Shown here: positions 43,697-53,337 of the stretch, in pieces
Layout: every line of letters begins with the position of its first letter
Position numbering within the stretch: the stretch's first letter is position 1
NCBI RefSeq assembly: GCF_029872155.1
Contig: NZ_JARXLA010000008.1
Span: 250,501 to 314,500, forward strand
Origin: Hyphomicrobium sp. D-2
Lineage (GTDB): Bacteria; Pseudomonadota; Alphaproteobacteria; Rhizobiales; Hyphomicrobiaceae
Direction: 5' to 3'
DNA length: 64,000 nucleotides
Position numbers and translations under genes: made by a program
Notes under the pieces: model-generated
What the model was told of the DNA's origin: nothing
Seen by the model: the letters and a program-made list of their open reading frames with translations, nothing else
The model's database searches: none

Positions 43697-44074
43697 GTGG
43701 CACCACCTACCTTAAAAAAACGCAGAGAATTTCTCTGGGTTAGAAACGGCCGCCGCCACAGTGCGGCCGCTTTCGTTCTTGAGGCACGCCCCCGGCAGAA
43801 TGTCGCAGGGGCGGATGCTCAAGCACGCTTCGGCTACACCGTTTCCAAGAAAGTTGGCGGCGCCGTTGTACGCAATCGCGTGCGACGGCGTTTGCGCGCG
43901 CTCACCGCCGCCCTGGCGCCCGAGCAGACCCTTCCCGGCTTCGATTATGTGCTGATCGCTCGCTCCGCCGCCGTAGAGCGAGACTTCACCGCCCTGAAGA
44001 ACGATCTGGATGTCGCGCTGGCGCGCATTCACCAACCCTCGGGGCAAAAACGCCGGGGTTCGAAGAACCCATGA
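43697..44074 (+). CDS. rnpA: ribonuclease P protein component
   Basis: I choose the GTG at 43697 (125 residues, APPTLKKRREFLWVRNGRR), because family members start shortly before LKKRREF. The longer open frame runs back through the rpmH end and is not homologous. The RNR signature VVRNRVRRRLR and the substrate-groove residues FGYTVSKKVG are intact. The protein binds the RNase P RNA and helps it trim tRNA 5' ends. It follows rpmH by 58 bases and precedes yidC in the usual order. Confidence 0.93.
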   Translation: MAPPTLKKRREFLWVRNGRRHSAAAFVLEARPRQNVAGADAQARFGYTVSKKVGGAVVRNRVRRRLRALTAALAPEQTLPGFDYVLIARSAAVERDFTALKNDLDVALARIHQPSGQKRRGSKNP

Positions 44075-44207
44075 TTTCCGGCTTTGCGTTGAGGTGCTCT
44101 CGGGGTATTTGCACATGCTCTCCCCCGCAGGTGCGCCTCCAGGCGCGCTGGACGCGAGTGACCGCCGGCTCCATGGGCCGAAACAGACGGCGCTGAGGAC
44201 CGATGCA

Positions 44208-46079
44208 GTGAAAGATCCCGATCACCAGAAGAATCTCATCCTGGCCGTCGTCCTGTCGATGATGGTGCTGCTTGGCTGGCAGCTTTTTTATGCCGGCCCC
44301 CAAATGCGCGAAGAGCAGCAGCGCCAGCAGTCCCAGCGCGAACTGAGCCAACAGCCTGAACAGGCTGCTGCCAGCAACAAGGACGGCTCCGTTCCAGCGG
44401 CTCCGGCAGCCGCCGGAGCAGTTCCCGGAGCAGGCGCACCGGTCGCCGCCAACCTGCCGCGCGCAGAGGCCATCGGCCTGTCGCCGCGCGTCGAGATCGA
44501 CACGCCTTCGCTGAAGGGCTCGGTTGCCCTGCGCGGCGGTCGCTTCGATGACGTCGTGCTGGTGAAGTATCACGAGACGGTAGACCCCACGAGCCCGAAC
44601 GTCGTGCTGTTCTCGCCCAGCGAAAGCCAGCATCCGTACTTCGCGGAATATGGCTGGGTTCCCGCTGCTGGCACCGACACCAAGGTTCCTGATCGTGACA
44701 CGCTCTGGCAGCTCGCCAGCGGCACCACCCTGACACCGTCGTCGCCGGTCACGCTCTCCTGGGACAATGGCCAGGGCCTAACCTTTACACGCACGATCTC
44801 GGTCGATGACCGTTACATGTTCAAGATCGTCGACGAGGTCGAGAACAAGTCCGGCGCCGAAGTCGCGCTGGCGCCGTATGCGCGCGTGCACCGCTACGGC
44901 ACGCCGAAAATCGAGAACAACTGGATCCTGCACGAAGGCCTCATCGGCGTCATCGGCAAGCAGGGTGAGCAGCGTGCCAGCTATGCCGACGCGCGCGACG
45001 AGCCAACCCGCGTTTTCGATCCTGCCATCGGCGGCTGGATCGGCTTCACTGACAAATACTGGGCCGCCACCGTCATTCCTGACCAGACGGCACAGTATCG
45101 TGCGCAGTTCTCCGGCAACATGCCGAAACTGCCTAGCGAGCAGCCGTCCTATCAAACCGACTATATGCGCGACGCCATCCGCGTTGCGCCCGGTGCGAAG
45201 GCCGAAGTTGAATCGCAGCTCTTCGCCGGCGCGAAGCAGATGCAGCTTCTGCAGCACTACCAGAACACCGGCATCCTCCAGTTTGACCTGCTGATCGACT
45301 GGGGCTGGTTCTTCTTCATCACCAAGCCGCTGTTCCAGTTGATGGAGTGGATCAACTCCCACGTCCATAACTTCGGCATCACCATTCTGATCCTGACCGT
45401 TCTGGTGCGCCTCGCCTTCTTCCCGCTGGCCAACAAGCAGTTCGCTTCCATGGCCAAGATGAAGAAGCTGCAGCCGCAGATGGAGCAGATCCGCGATCGC
45501 TTCAAGGACGACAAGGTCCGCCAGCAGCAGGCGCTGATGGACCTCTATCGCAAGGAAAAGGTGAACCCGGTTGCCGGCTGCTTGCCTATCCTGTTGCAGA
45601 TCCCGGTGTTCTTCGCACTGTACAAGGTGCTGTACATCACCATCGACATGCGGCACGCGCCGTTCTTCGGCTGGATCAAGGATCTCTCTGCGCCCGATCC
45701 GACGTCGATCTTCAATCTGTTCGGACTGCTGCCCTACTCGGTGCCGGAGTTCATGCACATCGGCATCTGGCCGCTGATCATGGGTGTCACGATGTGGCTG
45801 CAAATGCAGCTCAACCCGCAGCAGCCTGATCCGATCCAGCAGAAGATCTTCAACTGGATGCCGGTGCTGTTCACCTTCCTGCTGGCCTCGTTCCCGGCCG
45901 GTCTGGTGATCTACTGGGCATGGAGCAATACGCTGTCGCTCGCCCAGCAGTACTACATCATGAAGAAGCAGGGCGTTGAGGTTCACCTGGCGGGCAACCT
46001 CTCCCGCCAGTTCAAATCCCTGGCCTCGACGGCTGAAAAGGGCGCTGGCCTCATCAAGAAGCGCCCCGACAAGGAATAA
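44208..46079 (+). CDS. yidC: membrane protein insertase YidC
   Basis: The GTG at 44208, with a GAGGA site, gives 623 residues. TM1 (LILAVVLSMMVLLGWQLFYA) is followed by a Gln/Ala-rich linker, the large periplasmic P1 domain (about residues 90-355) and the five-helix 60K insertase core. That core contains DWGWFFFITKPLFQLMEWIN, the cytosolic coiled-coil loop (KMKKLQPQMEQIRDRFKDDK) and CLPILLQIPVFFALYKVLY. The conserved Arg of the hydrophilic groove lies in LTVLVRLAFFPLANKQF. It inserts and folds inner-membrane proteins with or without SecYEG. A terminator follows. No yidD gene lies between rnpA and yidC. Confidence 0.96.
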   Translation: MKDPDHQKNLILAVVLSMMVLLGWQLFYAGPQMREEQQRQQSQRELSQQPEQAAASNKDGSVPAAPAAAGAVPGAGAPVAANLPRAEAIGLSPRVEIDTPSLKGSVALRGGRFDDVVLVKYHETVDPTSPNVVLFSPSESQHPYFAEYGWVPAAGTDTKVPDRDTLWQLASGTTLTPSSPVTLSWDNGQGLTFTRTISVDDRYMFKIVDEVENKSGAEVALAPYARVHRYGTPKIENNWILHEGLIGVIGKQGEQRASYADARDEPTRVFDPAIGGWIGFTDKYWAATVIPDQTAQYRAQFSGNMPKLPSEQPSYQTDYMRDAIRVAPGAKAEVESQLFAGAKQMQLLQHYQNTGILQFDLLIDWGWFFFITKPLFQLMEWINSHVHNFGITILILTVLVRLAFFPLANKQFASMAKMKKLQPQMEQIRDRFKDDKVRQQQALMDLYRKEKVNPVAGCLPILLQIPVFFALYKVLYITIDMRHAPFFGWIKDLSAPDPTSIFNLFGLLPYSVPEFMHIGIWPLIMGVTMWLQMQLNPQQPDPIQQKIFNWMPVLFTFLLASFPAGLVIYWAWSNTLSLAQQYYIMKKQGVEVHLAGNLSRQFKSLASTAEKGAGLIKKRPDKE

Positions 46080-46116
46080 CGGCGAAGCGCGCAATTAAAG
46101 CGCTTCACACCACCTT

Positions 46117-46153
46117 AAAGGCGCTCCGCTTATCAATCGGCGGGGCGCCTTTT
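46117..46153 (+). terminator. Rho-independent terminator after yidC
   Basis: Arms AAAGGCGCTCCGC and GCGGGGCGCCTTT pair with one mismatch around a 10-base loop and end in TTTT. The hairpin starts 37 bases after the yidC stop. Confidence 0.8.
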
Positions 46154-46241
46154 GATTATGGGCATCGGCGATCGCATCTCTAGAATGCATCGCGCGCCGC
46201 ACAGCTGAGTTGCTCCAACGTCGCCGGGAAGGAAGCCGAAC

Positions 46242-46889
46242 GTGAACGACGAGTTCGACCCATCGCTGATCGCCGCCGGAGACCAGCTTTTTGAGCGGCG
46301 CTGGCAGCTCCTGAAAAGCCTTCCTGCGCTGGAGTTCCTGCCCTCCGCCGACCGTCCCGAAATCGCCTTCGCGGGCCGTTCCAACGTCGGCAAGTCGAGC
46401 CTGATAAACGCGCTGGTGCGCCAGAACGGTCTGGCTCGCACGTCCAACACACCGGGCCGCACGCAGGAACTGGTGTACTTCGAAAGCGATGGCGATCCGC
46501 TCTACATCGTTGACATGCCGGGCTATGGCTACGCGCGCGCGCCGGGCGACAAGGTGGCGACATGGGGCCGTCTGGTGATGGACTATCTGCGCGGGCGGCC
46601 GACGCTGGCGCGCGTGTTTCTGCTGATCGACTCCCGCCATGGGTTGAAGCCCACCGACCTGCAGATCGCTGACATGCTCGACACGTCAGCCGTCACCTAT
46701 CAGCCGGTGCTGACCAAGGCCGACAAGATCAAGCCGCACGAGTTGCAGAAGGTGATTGCGGAAACTTCGAAGGCACTGGCAAAGCATCCCGCTGCGTTCC
46801 CGCGCATCATTGCCACGTCGTCGGAAAAGGGCCTCGGCATTCCGGAGCTGCGCGCAACCATCGCCGAGATCATGCAGGACCGCGCCTAG
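46242..46889 (+). CDS. engB: ribosome-biogenesis GTPase EngB/YihA
   Basis: A 215-residue TRAFAC GTPase starting at a GTG. G1 [10 protein letters not shown]2 Thr in [11 protein letters not shown]3 DMPGYGYA, G4 TKADK and G5 TSSEKGLG are all present. It helps assemble the large ribosomal subunit. It follows yidC, as is usual in Rhizobiales. The next conserved neighbour, argB, is displaced by a large gene on the opposite strand. Confidence 0.94.
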   Translation: MNDEFDPSLIAAGDQLFERRWQLLKSLPALEFLPSADRPEIAFAGRSNVGKSSLINALVRQNGLARTSNTPGRTQELVYFESDGDPLYIVDMPGYGYARAPGDKVATWGRLVMDYLRGRPTLARVFLLIDSRHGLKPTDLQIADMLDTSAVTYQPVLTKADKIKPHELQKVIAETSKALAKHPAAFPRIIATSSEKGLGIPELRATIAEIMQDRA

Positions 46890-47003
46890 CGCATTTCCCT
46901 ATTGCGCGCTCGGCGGCCGGCTCTCCAAAGGAGAGAGCAGCGCGCACCAATCAGCGCCAGCGGCTGGCGCCGCGCAGCGGTGTCGCTGGCGCAAAATAAA
47001 ACT

Positions 47004-49412
47004 TTATCCGATCAAGCTTCCGATCACGCTCACCACGCCTTCACCGAACTTGGCCAGCAAGCCGCCCACAATGGCGGCCGCACCCCAGCCAGCCCAGCGC
47101 GTCGCCGTCTGCGCATAGTTGGTGCGCACCCGCACGGTGATGACCTGATCGGGCAGCGCCGTCTCCGCCGCCAGACCATCGGCACCAACAGTGCGTGCCG
47201 ATATGATGAGCTGCAGCCGCTTGCGTCCGGTGTCACGCGGCGTCACATGCCAGCGCCAGCTCGCAAAATCATCCGCCGACATCAGCATAGATTTTTCGAT
47301 CCACTGCGTCTCGGGCGAAGCGGTCTCGATGAAAAAGCCACCATCGGGCGCACGTAGCCGCACTGACATCGCTTTGGTGACAGTGACGTCGTGCTGATAG
47401 ACAGCGCCACCGCCCTGCAAGCCGTCCGCCAGACGCTGCACATCGGCGCGCGCAATACGCACTTCAATCAGCGCCGGAATGCTGACGCGCATGACGCGCG
47501 GAATATTCTCAACGAGCTGACCTACTTCCGCCCGCGGGGCCCGAGCCATCGGCGCGCCAGCAGCAGGGCCGGCATTAGCACCGCCGCGCGGCGGACGCTT
47601 ATCGAACGGCACGACCTCACCCCGGCCGGGCGGCACAGGAGCAGGCGGCATCGGCGCTGGAACGCGCGCTTCCGGTTCCGGCCAGGGCGCAAGCGGCGGC
47701 GGACCGGGGCGAACCTGCTCGGGTTCAGGTGGTGCCGGTGAACGTCTCAGATATGCCTGTGGCCCGGCCGATGGATCTACCGGCAACGCAGCCGAAGGCA
47801 CGGACGGCATTGGCGGCCGCGGTGCGGGCGGGCGGACACCAGCAGCGCCCATAGGTGGCGGTGCAGGTGGCGCGGGTGCACGTGCTGGAGGCGCAGGCGG
47901 CGGCGCCCATCCGTCATGCGCCGAGGTATGCGTTTGGGGCGGCGGACGCACCGCTGGCGGAAACGGCGCCGATGCCGGCATCGGCGGTTCATCGTAATCG
48001 TCGGCGTCCGCAAAATCGCCGTCGGCGCCGTGCGGCTCTGGCGAAGCTTCGCTGTGCGATCCGAAATCATCGAAGCGGTCGGCCTGCTGCCTATCGGCGA
48101 CGCGATCAAACGAAGGGTAATCATCGCCCGATGGCAGCTGATGCCGCAGCGAGTGCTCCGGCTCATCCGCATAAGCATCATGGTCGCCAACGCCACGCGT
48201 GGAAGGCGCGTTACCGCCGGGGAACGCAGTCGTTTGCGGCGGCAGCGATGGCCGGTTCTGCGGCCGAGGCGCCGGAGGTGGCACACCATCCATCGGCTCC
48301 GGCCGACGTGGCGGCGGGCGCGAATTGACCTCGTCCGGAGTAATCTCAGGCTCCGAGGCCGGCCACGAAGCCCAAACCGGTTCCTGCCCCTGCTCGCGCC
48401 GTGCAGGCGGTGGCCCGCCGGAGAACTCGGAAAAATCTGGCGGAGGCGGCGGCGCAACACCGCGCGGAGCCGATGGCTCCAGTTGCATTCCCTGCCGCGG
48501 CGCAGGCGCTGGTGGAGGCGCTACCGGCTGATGCTCCGCTGGCTCATCGAAGCCATGATCGAAGCTGTCCTGATGCTCCGGTTCAGCGTCAAAGTCCGAT
48601 GCCGCTGGCGCATGTCCCTGCAGGTCACGCGCATCCCGATACCCCGCGCCGGTGCCATCACGAGCCGGATCGTCGGCATAATGGTCTGCTGCCGCGCCTG
48701 CATAGCCAGCGATTTCGTCCTCGTCCTCAGCCGCGTAGCCATCGTGACTATCATCAGTGTTGAACGCATCGTCGCCGTGCTGCTCGACATCATCCCTGGG
48801 TGACGGTTCCGGCATGGAGTGGGCGGCAGGCTCAACCGGCCGCGCGACGACCGGCGGCACAACCGTGCGCGACTGCACCCGTTCACGCGCGCTGGCGAGA
48901 ATTGATTCAGCATCCGGCGCTGGCGAAGCCGACTGAGGCGGCGGCGTTGAAACCCGCGCCTGCAGCGCCCTGATCGCGCCCTCGAAGGTCATGCCCTGCG
49001 CGCCGAGCACCTGCGCCGCCAGGCTCTTGCCGTCGCCCACGATAGCCGCCAGCACGATGGCGCCGTTGATCTCCCGGCGGCGGCCACCACGCGCAGCCGC
49101 TGCGGCCGCTTCAAGGATACGGCGCAGGTCATCCGATACGCCCAGCTCCGTGTGCTGCGCATCAGGGTGGGGCGGGATGCCAGCGAGTTGCCCATCCACC
49201 TCGCCGATCAGCTCCGCCACGTTGACGTTGCTGGCGGCAAGCACAAGCACCGCATCCGGGTCATCGCACAGCGACAGCAGGATATGCTCAAGCGAAACTT
49301 CGATATGGCCGCGCGCGCGCGCATGGTCGGTTGCCCGCGAAAGTGAGGCCGCGAGCCCGGAAGACATGGCAATACGGCTCAAATCGTCGGCAATCATGAA
49401 CGGACTTCCCAA
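47004..49412 (-). CDS. Clp N-domain / Pro-rich linker / membrane-tailed protein of unknown function
   Basis: The 802 residues (ATG 49397 is an alternative start) fall in three parts. Residues about 15-150 form a double Clp N-type repeat (SLSRATDHARARGHIEVSLEH with HILLSL; then DLRRILEAAAAAARGG), the fold that presents substrates to ClpA/ClpB/ClpC. Residues about 155-625 are very rich in Pro, Ala, Asp, Glu and Arg and surely disordered. Residues 630-802 form a compact beta-rich domain (RVMRVSIPALIEVRIARADV, WIEKSM, ASWRWHVTPRDTGRKRLQL) that ends in a hydrophobic Gly/Ala helix (WAGWGAAAIVGGLLAKF). No ATPase domain is present. It may act as a membrane-tethered adaptor. It is convergent with engB and divergent from argB. 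Confidence 0.75.
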   Translation of the reverse strand: MGSPFMIADDLSRIAMSSGLAASLSRATDHARARGHIEVSLEHILLSLCDDPDAVLVLAASNVNVAELIGEVDGQLAGIPPHPDAQHTELGVSDDLRRILEAAAAAARGGRRREINGAIVLAAIVGDGKSLAAQVLGAQGMTFEGAIRALQARVSTPPPQSASPAPDAESILASARERVQSRTVVPPVVARPVEPAAHSMPEPSPRDDVEQHGDDAFNTDDSHDGYAAEDEDEIAGYAGAAADHYADDPARDGTGAGYRDARDLQGHAPAASDFDAEPEHQDSFDHGFDEPAEHQPVAPPPAPAPRQGMQLEPSAPRGVAPPPPPDFSEFSGGPPPARREQGQEPVWASWPASEPEITPDEVNSRPPPRRPEPMDGVPPPAPRPQNRPSLPPQTTAFPGGNAPSTRGVGDHDAYADEPEHSLRHQLPSGDDYPSFDRVADRQQADRFDDFGSHSEASPEPHGADGDFADADDYDEPPMPASAPFPPAVRPPPQTHTSAHDGWAPPPAPPARAPAPPAPPPMGAAGVRPPAPRPPMPSVPSAALPVDPSAGPQAYLRRSPAPPEPEQVRPGPPPLAPWPEPEARVPAPMPPAPVPPGRGEVVPFDKRPPRGGANAGPAAGAPMARAPRAEVGQLVENIPRVMRVSIPALIEVRIARADVQRLADGLQGGGAVYQHDVTVTKAMSVRLRAPDGGFFIETASPETQWIEKSMLMSADDFASWRWHVTPRDTGRKRLQLIISARTVGADGLAAETALPDQVITVRVRTNYAQTATRWAGWGAAAIVGGLLAKFGEGVVSVIGSLIG

Positions 49413-49662
49413 GGCGTGGCTGCTGCGGTGCGGCGGGCGTTACAGTTGCATAGCATCAACCATGCCATCTAGCAGACGAATGTGGGGGAATTCCGTTGGA
49501 TTTTGCCCCCTGCGTCATTGCGCTAATCGTGGTGAGCGAAAAGCCACGGGGCTTGGCGATAGGGGGCGGGCCAGTATATGAGCAGGCCCATGGATGCATA
49601 AGGATGCAACCTAAGCCCCGGCGGCGGGAAGCCGCGCCAGACAGAAGGCCCAGGCCAGGCAC

Positions 49663-50580
49663 ATGAACACGTCGCCGTTCGTCCCGTCCCCGCACCTTCA
49701 GGCCCGCATTCTGGCCGAGGCCCTGCCGCATCTCATCCAGTATGATGAGCAGACCGTCGTCATCAAATTCGGTGGCCACGCGATGGGCGACGCGGCGCTG
49801 GCCGACGCCTTCGCCAAGGACGTCGTCTATCTCAAGCAGTCTGGCGTTAACCCGATCGTCGTTCACGGCGGTGGGCCGCAGATCGCAGCGATGCTGAAGA
49901 AGCTGGAGCTCAAGTCCGACTTCGTGCACGGGCTGCGCGTGACCGACAAGCCCACCGTCGAAGTGGTCGAGATGGTTCTCTCCGGCCTCATCAACAAGGA
50001 CATCGTCTCCGCCATCAATCGGCAGGGCGGCAAGGCTGTCGGCATCTCCGGCAAAGACGCCAACCTGATGATCGCCAGCCGCATCACCGAGATGCCCGAT
50101 CCGCAGTCCAACCTGATGCAAGCGGTCGATATCGGTTATGTCGGCGATCCGATCGAAGTGAATCCGCACATCGTCGATGTCATCTCGAAGTCGGACATCA
50201 TTCCCGTTATCGCCCCGGTGGCCGCAAGCCGCGACGGCGAAACCCTGAACATCAATGCCGACTCGTTCGCCAGCGCATTGGCCGCGCGCATGAAGGCCAA
50301 GCGCCTGCTGCTTCTAACCGACGTGGCCGGCGTGCTCGACAAAAGCGGCGAACTCATCTCGCAGCTCACCATCGAGGAGGCGCGCGGACTCATCAAGGAT
50401 GGCACGATTTCCGGCGGTATGATCCCCAAGATCGAAGGCTGCATCGAAGTGGTGGAGGCTGGCGTTGAGGCCGTCGTCATCATCGACGGGCGCGTTCCCC
50501 ATTGCGTTCTGCTGGAACTTTTCACCGCCCACGGCGTCGGCACCCTGCTGGGTCGCGCGCGCTACAAATCGAAGACATAG
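49663..50580 (+). CDS. argB: acetylglutamate kinase
   Basis: A 305-residue amino-acid kinase. It phosphorylates N-acetylglutamate in the second step of arginine synthesis. Motifs are VVIKFGGHAMGD, VVHGGGPQIAAMLKKL, GKAVGISGKDANL, INADSFASALAARMKAKRLL, LTDVAGVLDKSG and ISGGMIPKIEGC. The N-terminal helix (LQARILAEALPHLIQYDEQ) is the extension found in arginine-inhibited, PII-responsive hexameric forms, so feedback control is likely. A 250-base gap shared with the divergent Clp-N gene holds its promoter. Confidence 0.96.
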   Translation: MNTSPFVPSPHLQARILAEALPHLIQYDEQTVVIKFGGHAMGDAALADAFAKDVVYLKQSGVNPIVVHGGGPQIAAMLKKLELKSDFVHGLRVTDKPTVEVVEMVLSGLINKDIVSAINRQGGKAVGISGKDANLMIASRITEMPDPQSNLMQAVDIGYVGDPIEVNPHIVDVISKSDIIPVIAPVAASRDGETLNINADSFASALAARMKAKRLLLLTDVAGVLDKSGELISQLTIEEARGLIKDGTISGGMIPKIEGCIEVVEAGVEAVVIIDGRVPHCVLLELFTAHGVGTLLGRARYKSKT

Positions 50581-50651
50581 AAAGGCTCAGAGCTTTCATG
50601 GGTACGTCACGGTCGGCTGGCCGGTCAGGCAATCTCCCACCGGTTCTTCGG

Positions 50652-51371
50652 ATGGAAGACACCCGCCCCCTAAGCATTCGGCGCGGCTTTGACGACACCA
50701 AGGTCTGGATCTTCGATCTCGACAACACGCTCTATCCCTCGGCATGCAACCTGTTTGCCGAGGTCGATCGCAAGATGGCGGAATATATCGTCCGCCTGCT
50801 GGATGTGCCGATCGAGCACGCGCGCTACCTGCAGAAAAGCTACTATCACGACTACGGCACCACGCTGACCGGGCTGGTGAAGCTGCACAAGATCGACCCG
50901 CACGACTTCCTGGAGTTCGTGCACGACATCGATCTTTCGGCGCTGGAACCTGCGCCCGAACTGGAGCGCGTCATCGCCAGCCTGCCGGGGCGGCGCATCA
51001 TCTTCACCAACGGCTCGCGCGTTCACGCCGAGCGGGTGGCGGGAAAGCTCGGCGTGCTGCACCTGATGGAAGACATCTGCGACATCGCTGCGTGCGAGTT
51101 CGTCGCCAAGCCCTCACCCGATGCGTTCGATCGCATGGTGCGCAGGCACGGCGTAGCCCCTAGCGAAGCCGCGATGTTCGAGGACATGCCGCAGAATCTG
51201 GAAGCCCCACACACGCTTGGCATGACGACGGTGCTGGTGCATTCCGATTACGACGATCACCGTGCGCAGGCCCAGATCCGCAAATGGCGAACGCTGCCCG
51301 ATCACATCCATCACGCGACGGCTGATCTGACGGGCTTTCTGGAAAGCTACAGCGCAGCCCCTGACAAATAG
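50652..51371 (+). CDS. HAD-family pyrimidine 5'-nucleotidase
   Basis: A haloacid dehalogenase-type phosphatase of 239 residues from the ATG at 50652 (an ATG at 50598 adds 18 residues). The nucleophile Asp lies in WIFDLDNTLYPS, motif II is IIFTNGSR, the motif III Lys is in FVAKPSPDAFD, and motif IV is AAMFEDMPQNLEAP. The alpha-helical cap (residues 25-95) matches the SDT1-like pyrimidine 5'-nucleotidases. It hydrolyses UMP, CMP or related monophosphates. It follows argB directly, as in other Rhizobiales. Confidence 0.88.
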   Translation: MEDTRPLSIRRGFDDTKVWIFDLDNTLYPSACNLFAEVDRKMAEYIVRLLDVPIEHARYLQKSYYHDYGTTLTGLVKLHKIDPHDFLEFVHDIDLSALEPAPELERVIASLPGRRIIFTNGSRVHAERVAGKLGVLHLMEDICDIAACEFVAKPSPDAFDRMVRRHGVAPSEAAMFEDMPQNLEAPHTLGMTTVLVHSDYDDHRAQAQIRKWRTLPDHIHHATADLTGFLESYSAAPDK

Positions 51372-51432
51372 GCTGGCTGCTGCAGCGACAGAGCGCGCTT
51401 CACATATATGGAATTGAGAAATTTCGACGCGA

Positions 51433-52362
51433 TCAGCGCGTCGGAACCGGCGTTTCACCGCGATAGTCATAGAAGCCGCGGTTCGTCTTGCGGCCCAGCC
51501 ATCCGGCTTCGACATACTTCACCAGCAGCGGACACGGCCGATACTTGGAATCGGACAGCCCCTCGTAAAGCACCTGCATCACCGAAAGACAGGTATCGAG
51601 ACCGATGAAATCCGCCAGTTCCAGCGGCCCCATCGGGTGGTGAGCGCCCAGCTTCATAGCCTTGTCGATCGCCTCAACCGTGCCAACGCCTTCATACAGC
51701 GTATAGACGGCCTCGTTGATCATCGGCAGCAGGATGCGATTGACGATAAACGCCGGGAAGTCTTCGCTCACGGCAACGTTCTTGCCGAGGCTCTCGACGA
51801 ACTCCCGCGTCGCCACAAACGTGTCGTCGTCAGTGGCGATGCCGCGGATCAGCTCGACCAGCTCCATAAGCGGCACCGGATTCATGTAGTGCATGCCGAT
51901 GAAGCGCTCGGGGCGATCGGTCGTGGACGCCAGCCGCGTAATTGAAATGGACGACGTGTTCGTCGCCAGCATCGTGCGGGGATTGAGGTGCTTGCACAGC
52001 TCGGCGAAAATCTTGCGCTTTACCGCCTCGTCTTCCGTTGCCGCCTCAATGACGAGATCGCAGTCCGCGAAATCGCTAAACGTCGGCGCAAACTTGATGC
52101 GCTCCAGCGCGGGAGCCACCTGCGCCTCGGAGATGATCCCCTTCTCCGCCTGACGCGTCATGTACTTCTCGATGGTGCGGATCGATTCCTCTACCGCCTC
52201 AGGCTTGAGATCGTTGATCACCACGTCATGGCCGCCGAGGGCCACGACGTGGGCTATGCCTGTTCCCATCTGACCGGCACCGATAATGCCGACCTTCTTG
52301 ATTGACTGAGGAACCGGATGCTCTGGCTTGCCCGCCGATTTCGCCGCTACGTTCATGCCCAC
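51433..52362 (-). CDS. 3-hydroxybutyryl-CoA dehydrogenase
   Basis: The 309 residues comprise the NAD-binding half (VGIIGAGQMGTGIAHVVALG), the catalytic region with TNTSSISITRLA and the catalytic His in GMHYMNPVPLMELVE, and the C-terminal dimer domain (FPAFIVNRILLPMINEAVY, ADFIGLDTCLSVMQVLYEG). It interconverts acetoacetyl-CoA and 3-hydroxybutyryl-CoA in short-chain fatty acid or polyhydroxybutyrate metabolism. It sits 33 bases downstream of etfA on the same strand, so electron transfer and beta-oxidation steps are co-expressed. Confidence 0.93.
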   Translation of the reverse strand: MGMNVAAKSAGKPEHPVPQSIKKVGIIGAGQMGTGIAHVVALGGHDVVINDLKPEAVEESIRTIEKYMTRQAEKGIISEAQVAPALERIKFAPTFSDFADCDLVIEAATEDEAVKRKIFAELCKHLNPRTMLATNTSSISITRLASTTDRPERFIGMHYMNPVPLMELVELIRGIATDDDTFVATREFVESLGKNVAVSEDFPAFIVNRILLPMINEAVYTLYEGVGTVEAIDKAMKLGAHHPMGPLELADFIGLDTCLSVMQVLYEGLSDSKYRPCPLLVKYVEAGWLGRKTNRGFYDYRGETPVPTR

Positions 52363-52395
52363 AAGCCCTTCTGCCCCAGATCAGAGTTTTGCTTA

Positions 52396-53337
52396 CTAGC
52401 CGGCCTTTTTCAGCTCTGCTTCAAGCTCTGGCAGAGCCTGGAACAGATCGGCCACCAGACCATAGTCAGCCACCTGGAAAATCGGCGCCTCGCCATCCTT
52501 GTTGATGGCCACGATGATCTTCGAGTCCTTCATGCCGGCGAGATGCTGGATCGCGCCTGAAATGCCGACCGCGATATAGAGCTCCGGCGCCACGACCTTG
52601 CCGGTCTGGCCGACCTGCATGTCGTTTGGCACGAAGCCGGAATCGACGGCAGCGCGCGATGCACCAACCGCTGCACCGATGACGTCAGCAACCGGCTCCA
52701 GATACTTCGTGAAGTTCTCGCCCGACTGCAGACCGCGACCGCCGGAAATGATGATGCGGGCGGCGGAAAGCTCCGGACGGTCCGACTTCGTCAGCTCAGC
52801 CCGTTCAAACGTCGAGAGGCCCAGCGCTGCCGGAGCATCGATGCTTTCAATCGCGGCCGATCCGGTTTCATCAACCGAAGGGAATGCCGAGATGCGAACG
52901 GTGATGATCTTCTTGGCTTCCGGCGACTGCACCGTCTGAATGGCGTTACCAGCGTAGATAGGACGCTCGAACGTATCGGCCGAAAGCACTTTGGTGATGT
53001 CGGAAAGCTGCATCACGTCGAGAGCAGCTGCGATGCGCGGAGCAACGTTCTTGCCCGACGTCGTCGCCGGAGCAACGAACACGTCATAGGAAGACATCAT
53101 CGGCACCACGAGGGCCGCGACCTCTTCCGCCAATCCATGCTCCAGATGCGGGGCATCGGCATGCAGAACCTTGGCAACGCCGGCCAGCTTGGCAGCGGCC
53201 TCAGCCGCAGGCTTGGCGTTGTGTCCAGCAACAAGCACGTGAATGTCGCCGCCGATATCCTTGGCAGCGGCCACAGCCTTGCCCGTGGCAGCATGCAGAG
53301 CGCCGTTGTTGTGCTCGGCGAGAAGTAGAATTGTCAT
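52396..53337 (-). CDS. etfA: electron transfer flavoprotein subunit alpha
   Basis: A 313-residue protein. Residues 1-190 are domain I. The FAD domain has [50 protein letters not shown] and [15 protein letters not shown], all typical of EtfA. It shuttles electrons from acyl-CoA dehydrogenases to the quinone pool with EtfB. Its start overlaps the etfB stop by one base (TGATG), so the two subunits are made in step. Confidence 0.96.
   Translation of the reverse strand: MTILLLAEHNNGALHAATGKAVAAAKDIGGDIHVLVAGHNAKPAAEAAAKLAGVAKVLHADAPHLEHGLAEEVAALVVPMMSSYDVFVAPATTSGKNVAPRIAAALDVMQLSDITKVLSADTFERPIYAGNAIQTVQSPEAKKIITVRISAFPSVDETGSAAIESIDAPAALGLSTFERAELTKSDRPELSAARIIISGGRGLQSGENFTKYLEPVADVIGAAVGASRAAVDSGFVPNDMQVGQTGKVVAPELYIAVGISGAIQHLAGMKDSKIIVAINKDGEAPIFQVADYGLVADLFQALPELEAELKKAG

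Noticed and set aside
44071-44196. 41-codon frame overlapping the rnpA stop by ATGA, considered as a yidD gene
   Set aside because: It lacks the YidD pattern of conserved Cys/Pro (P-x-C-R-x2-P-TCS-Y) and is followed by a gap before yidC, so it is probably chance.
44778-46094. 438-codon minus-strand frame opposite yidC
   Set aside because: It is an antisense shadow of a conserved gene, rich in His, Arg and Gln with no family resemblance.
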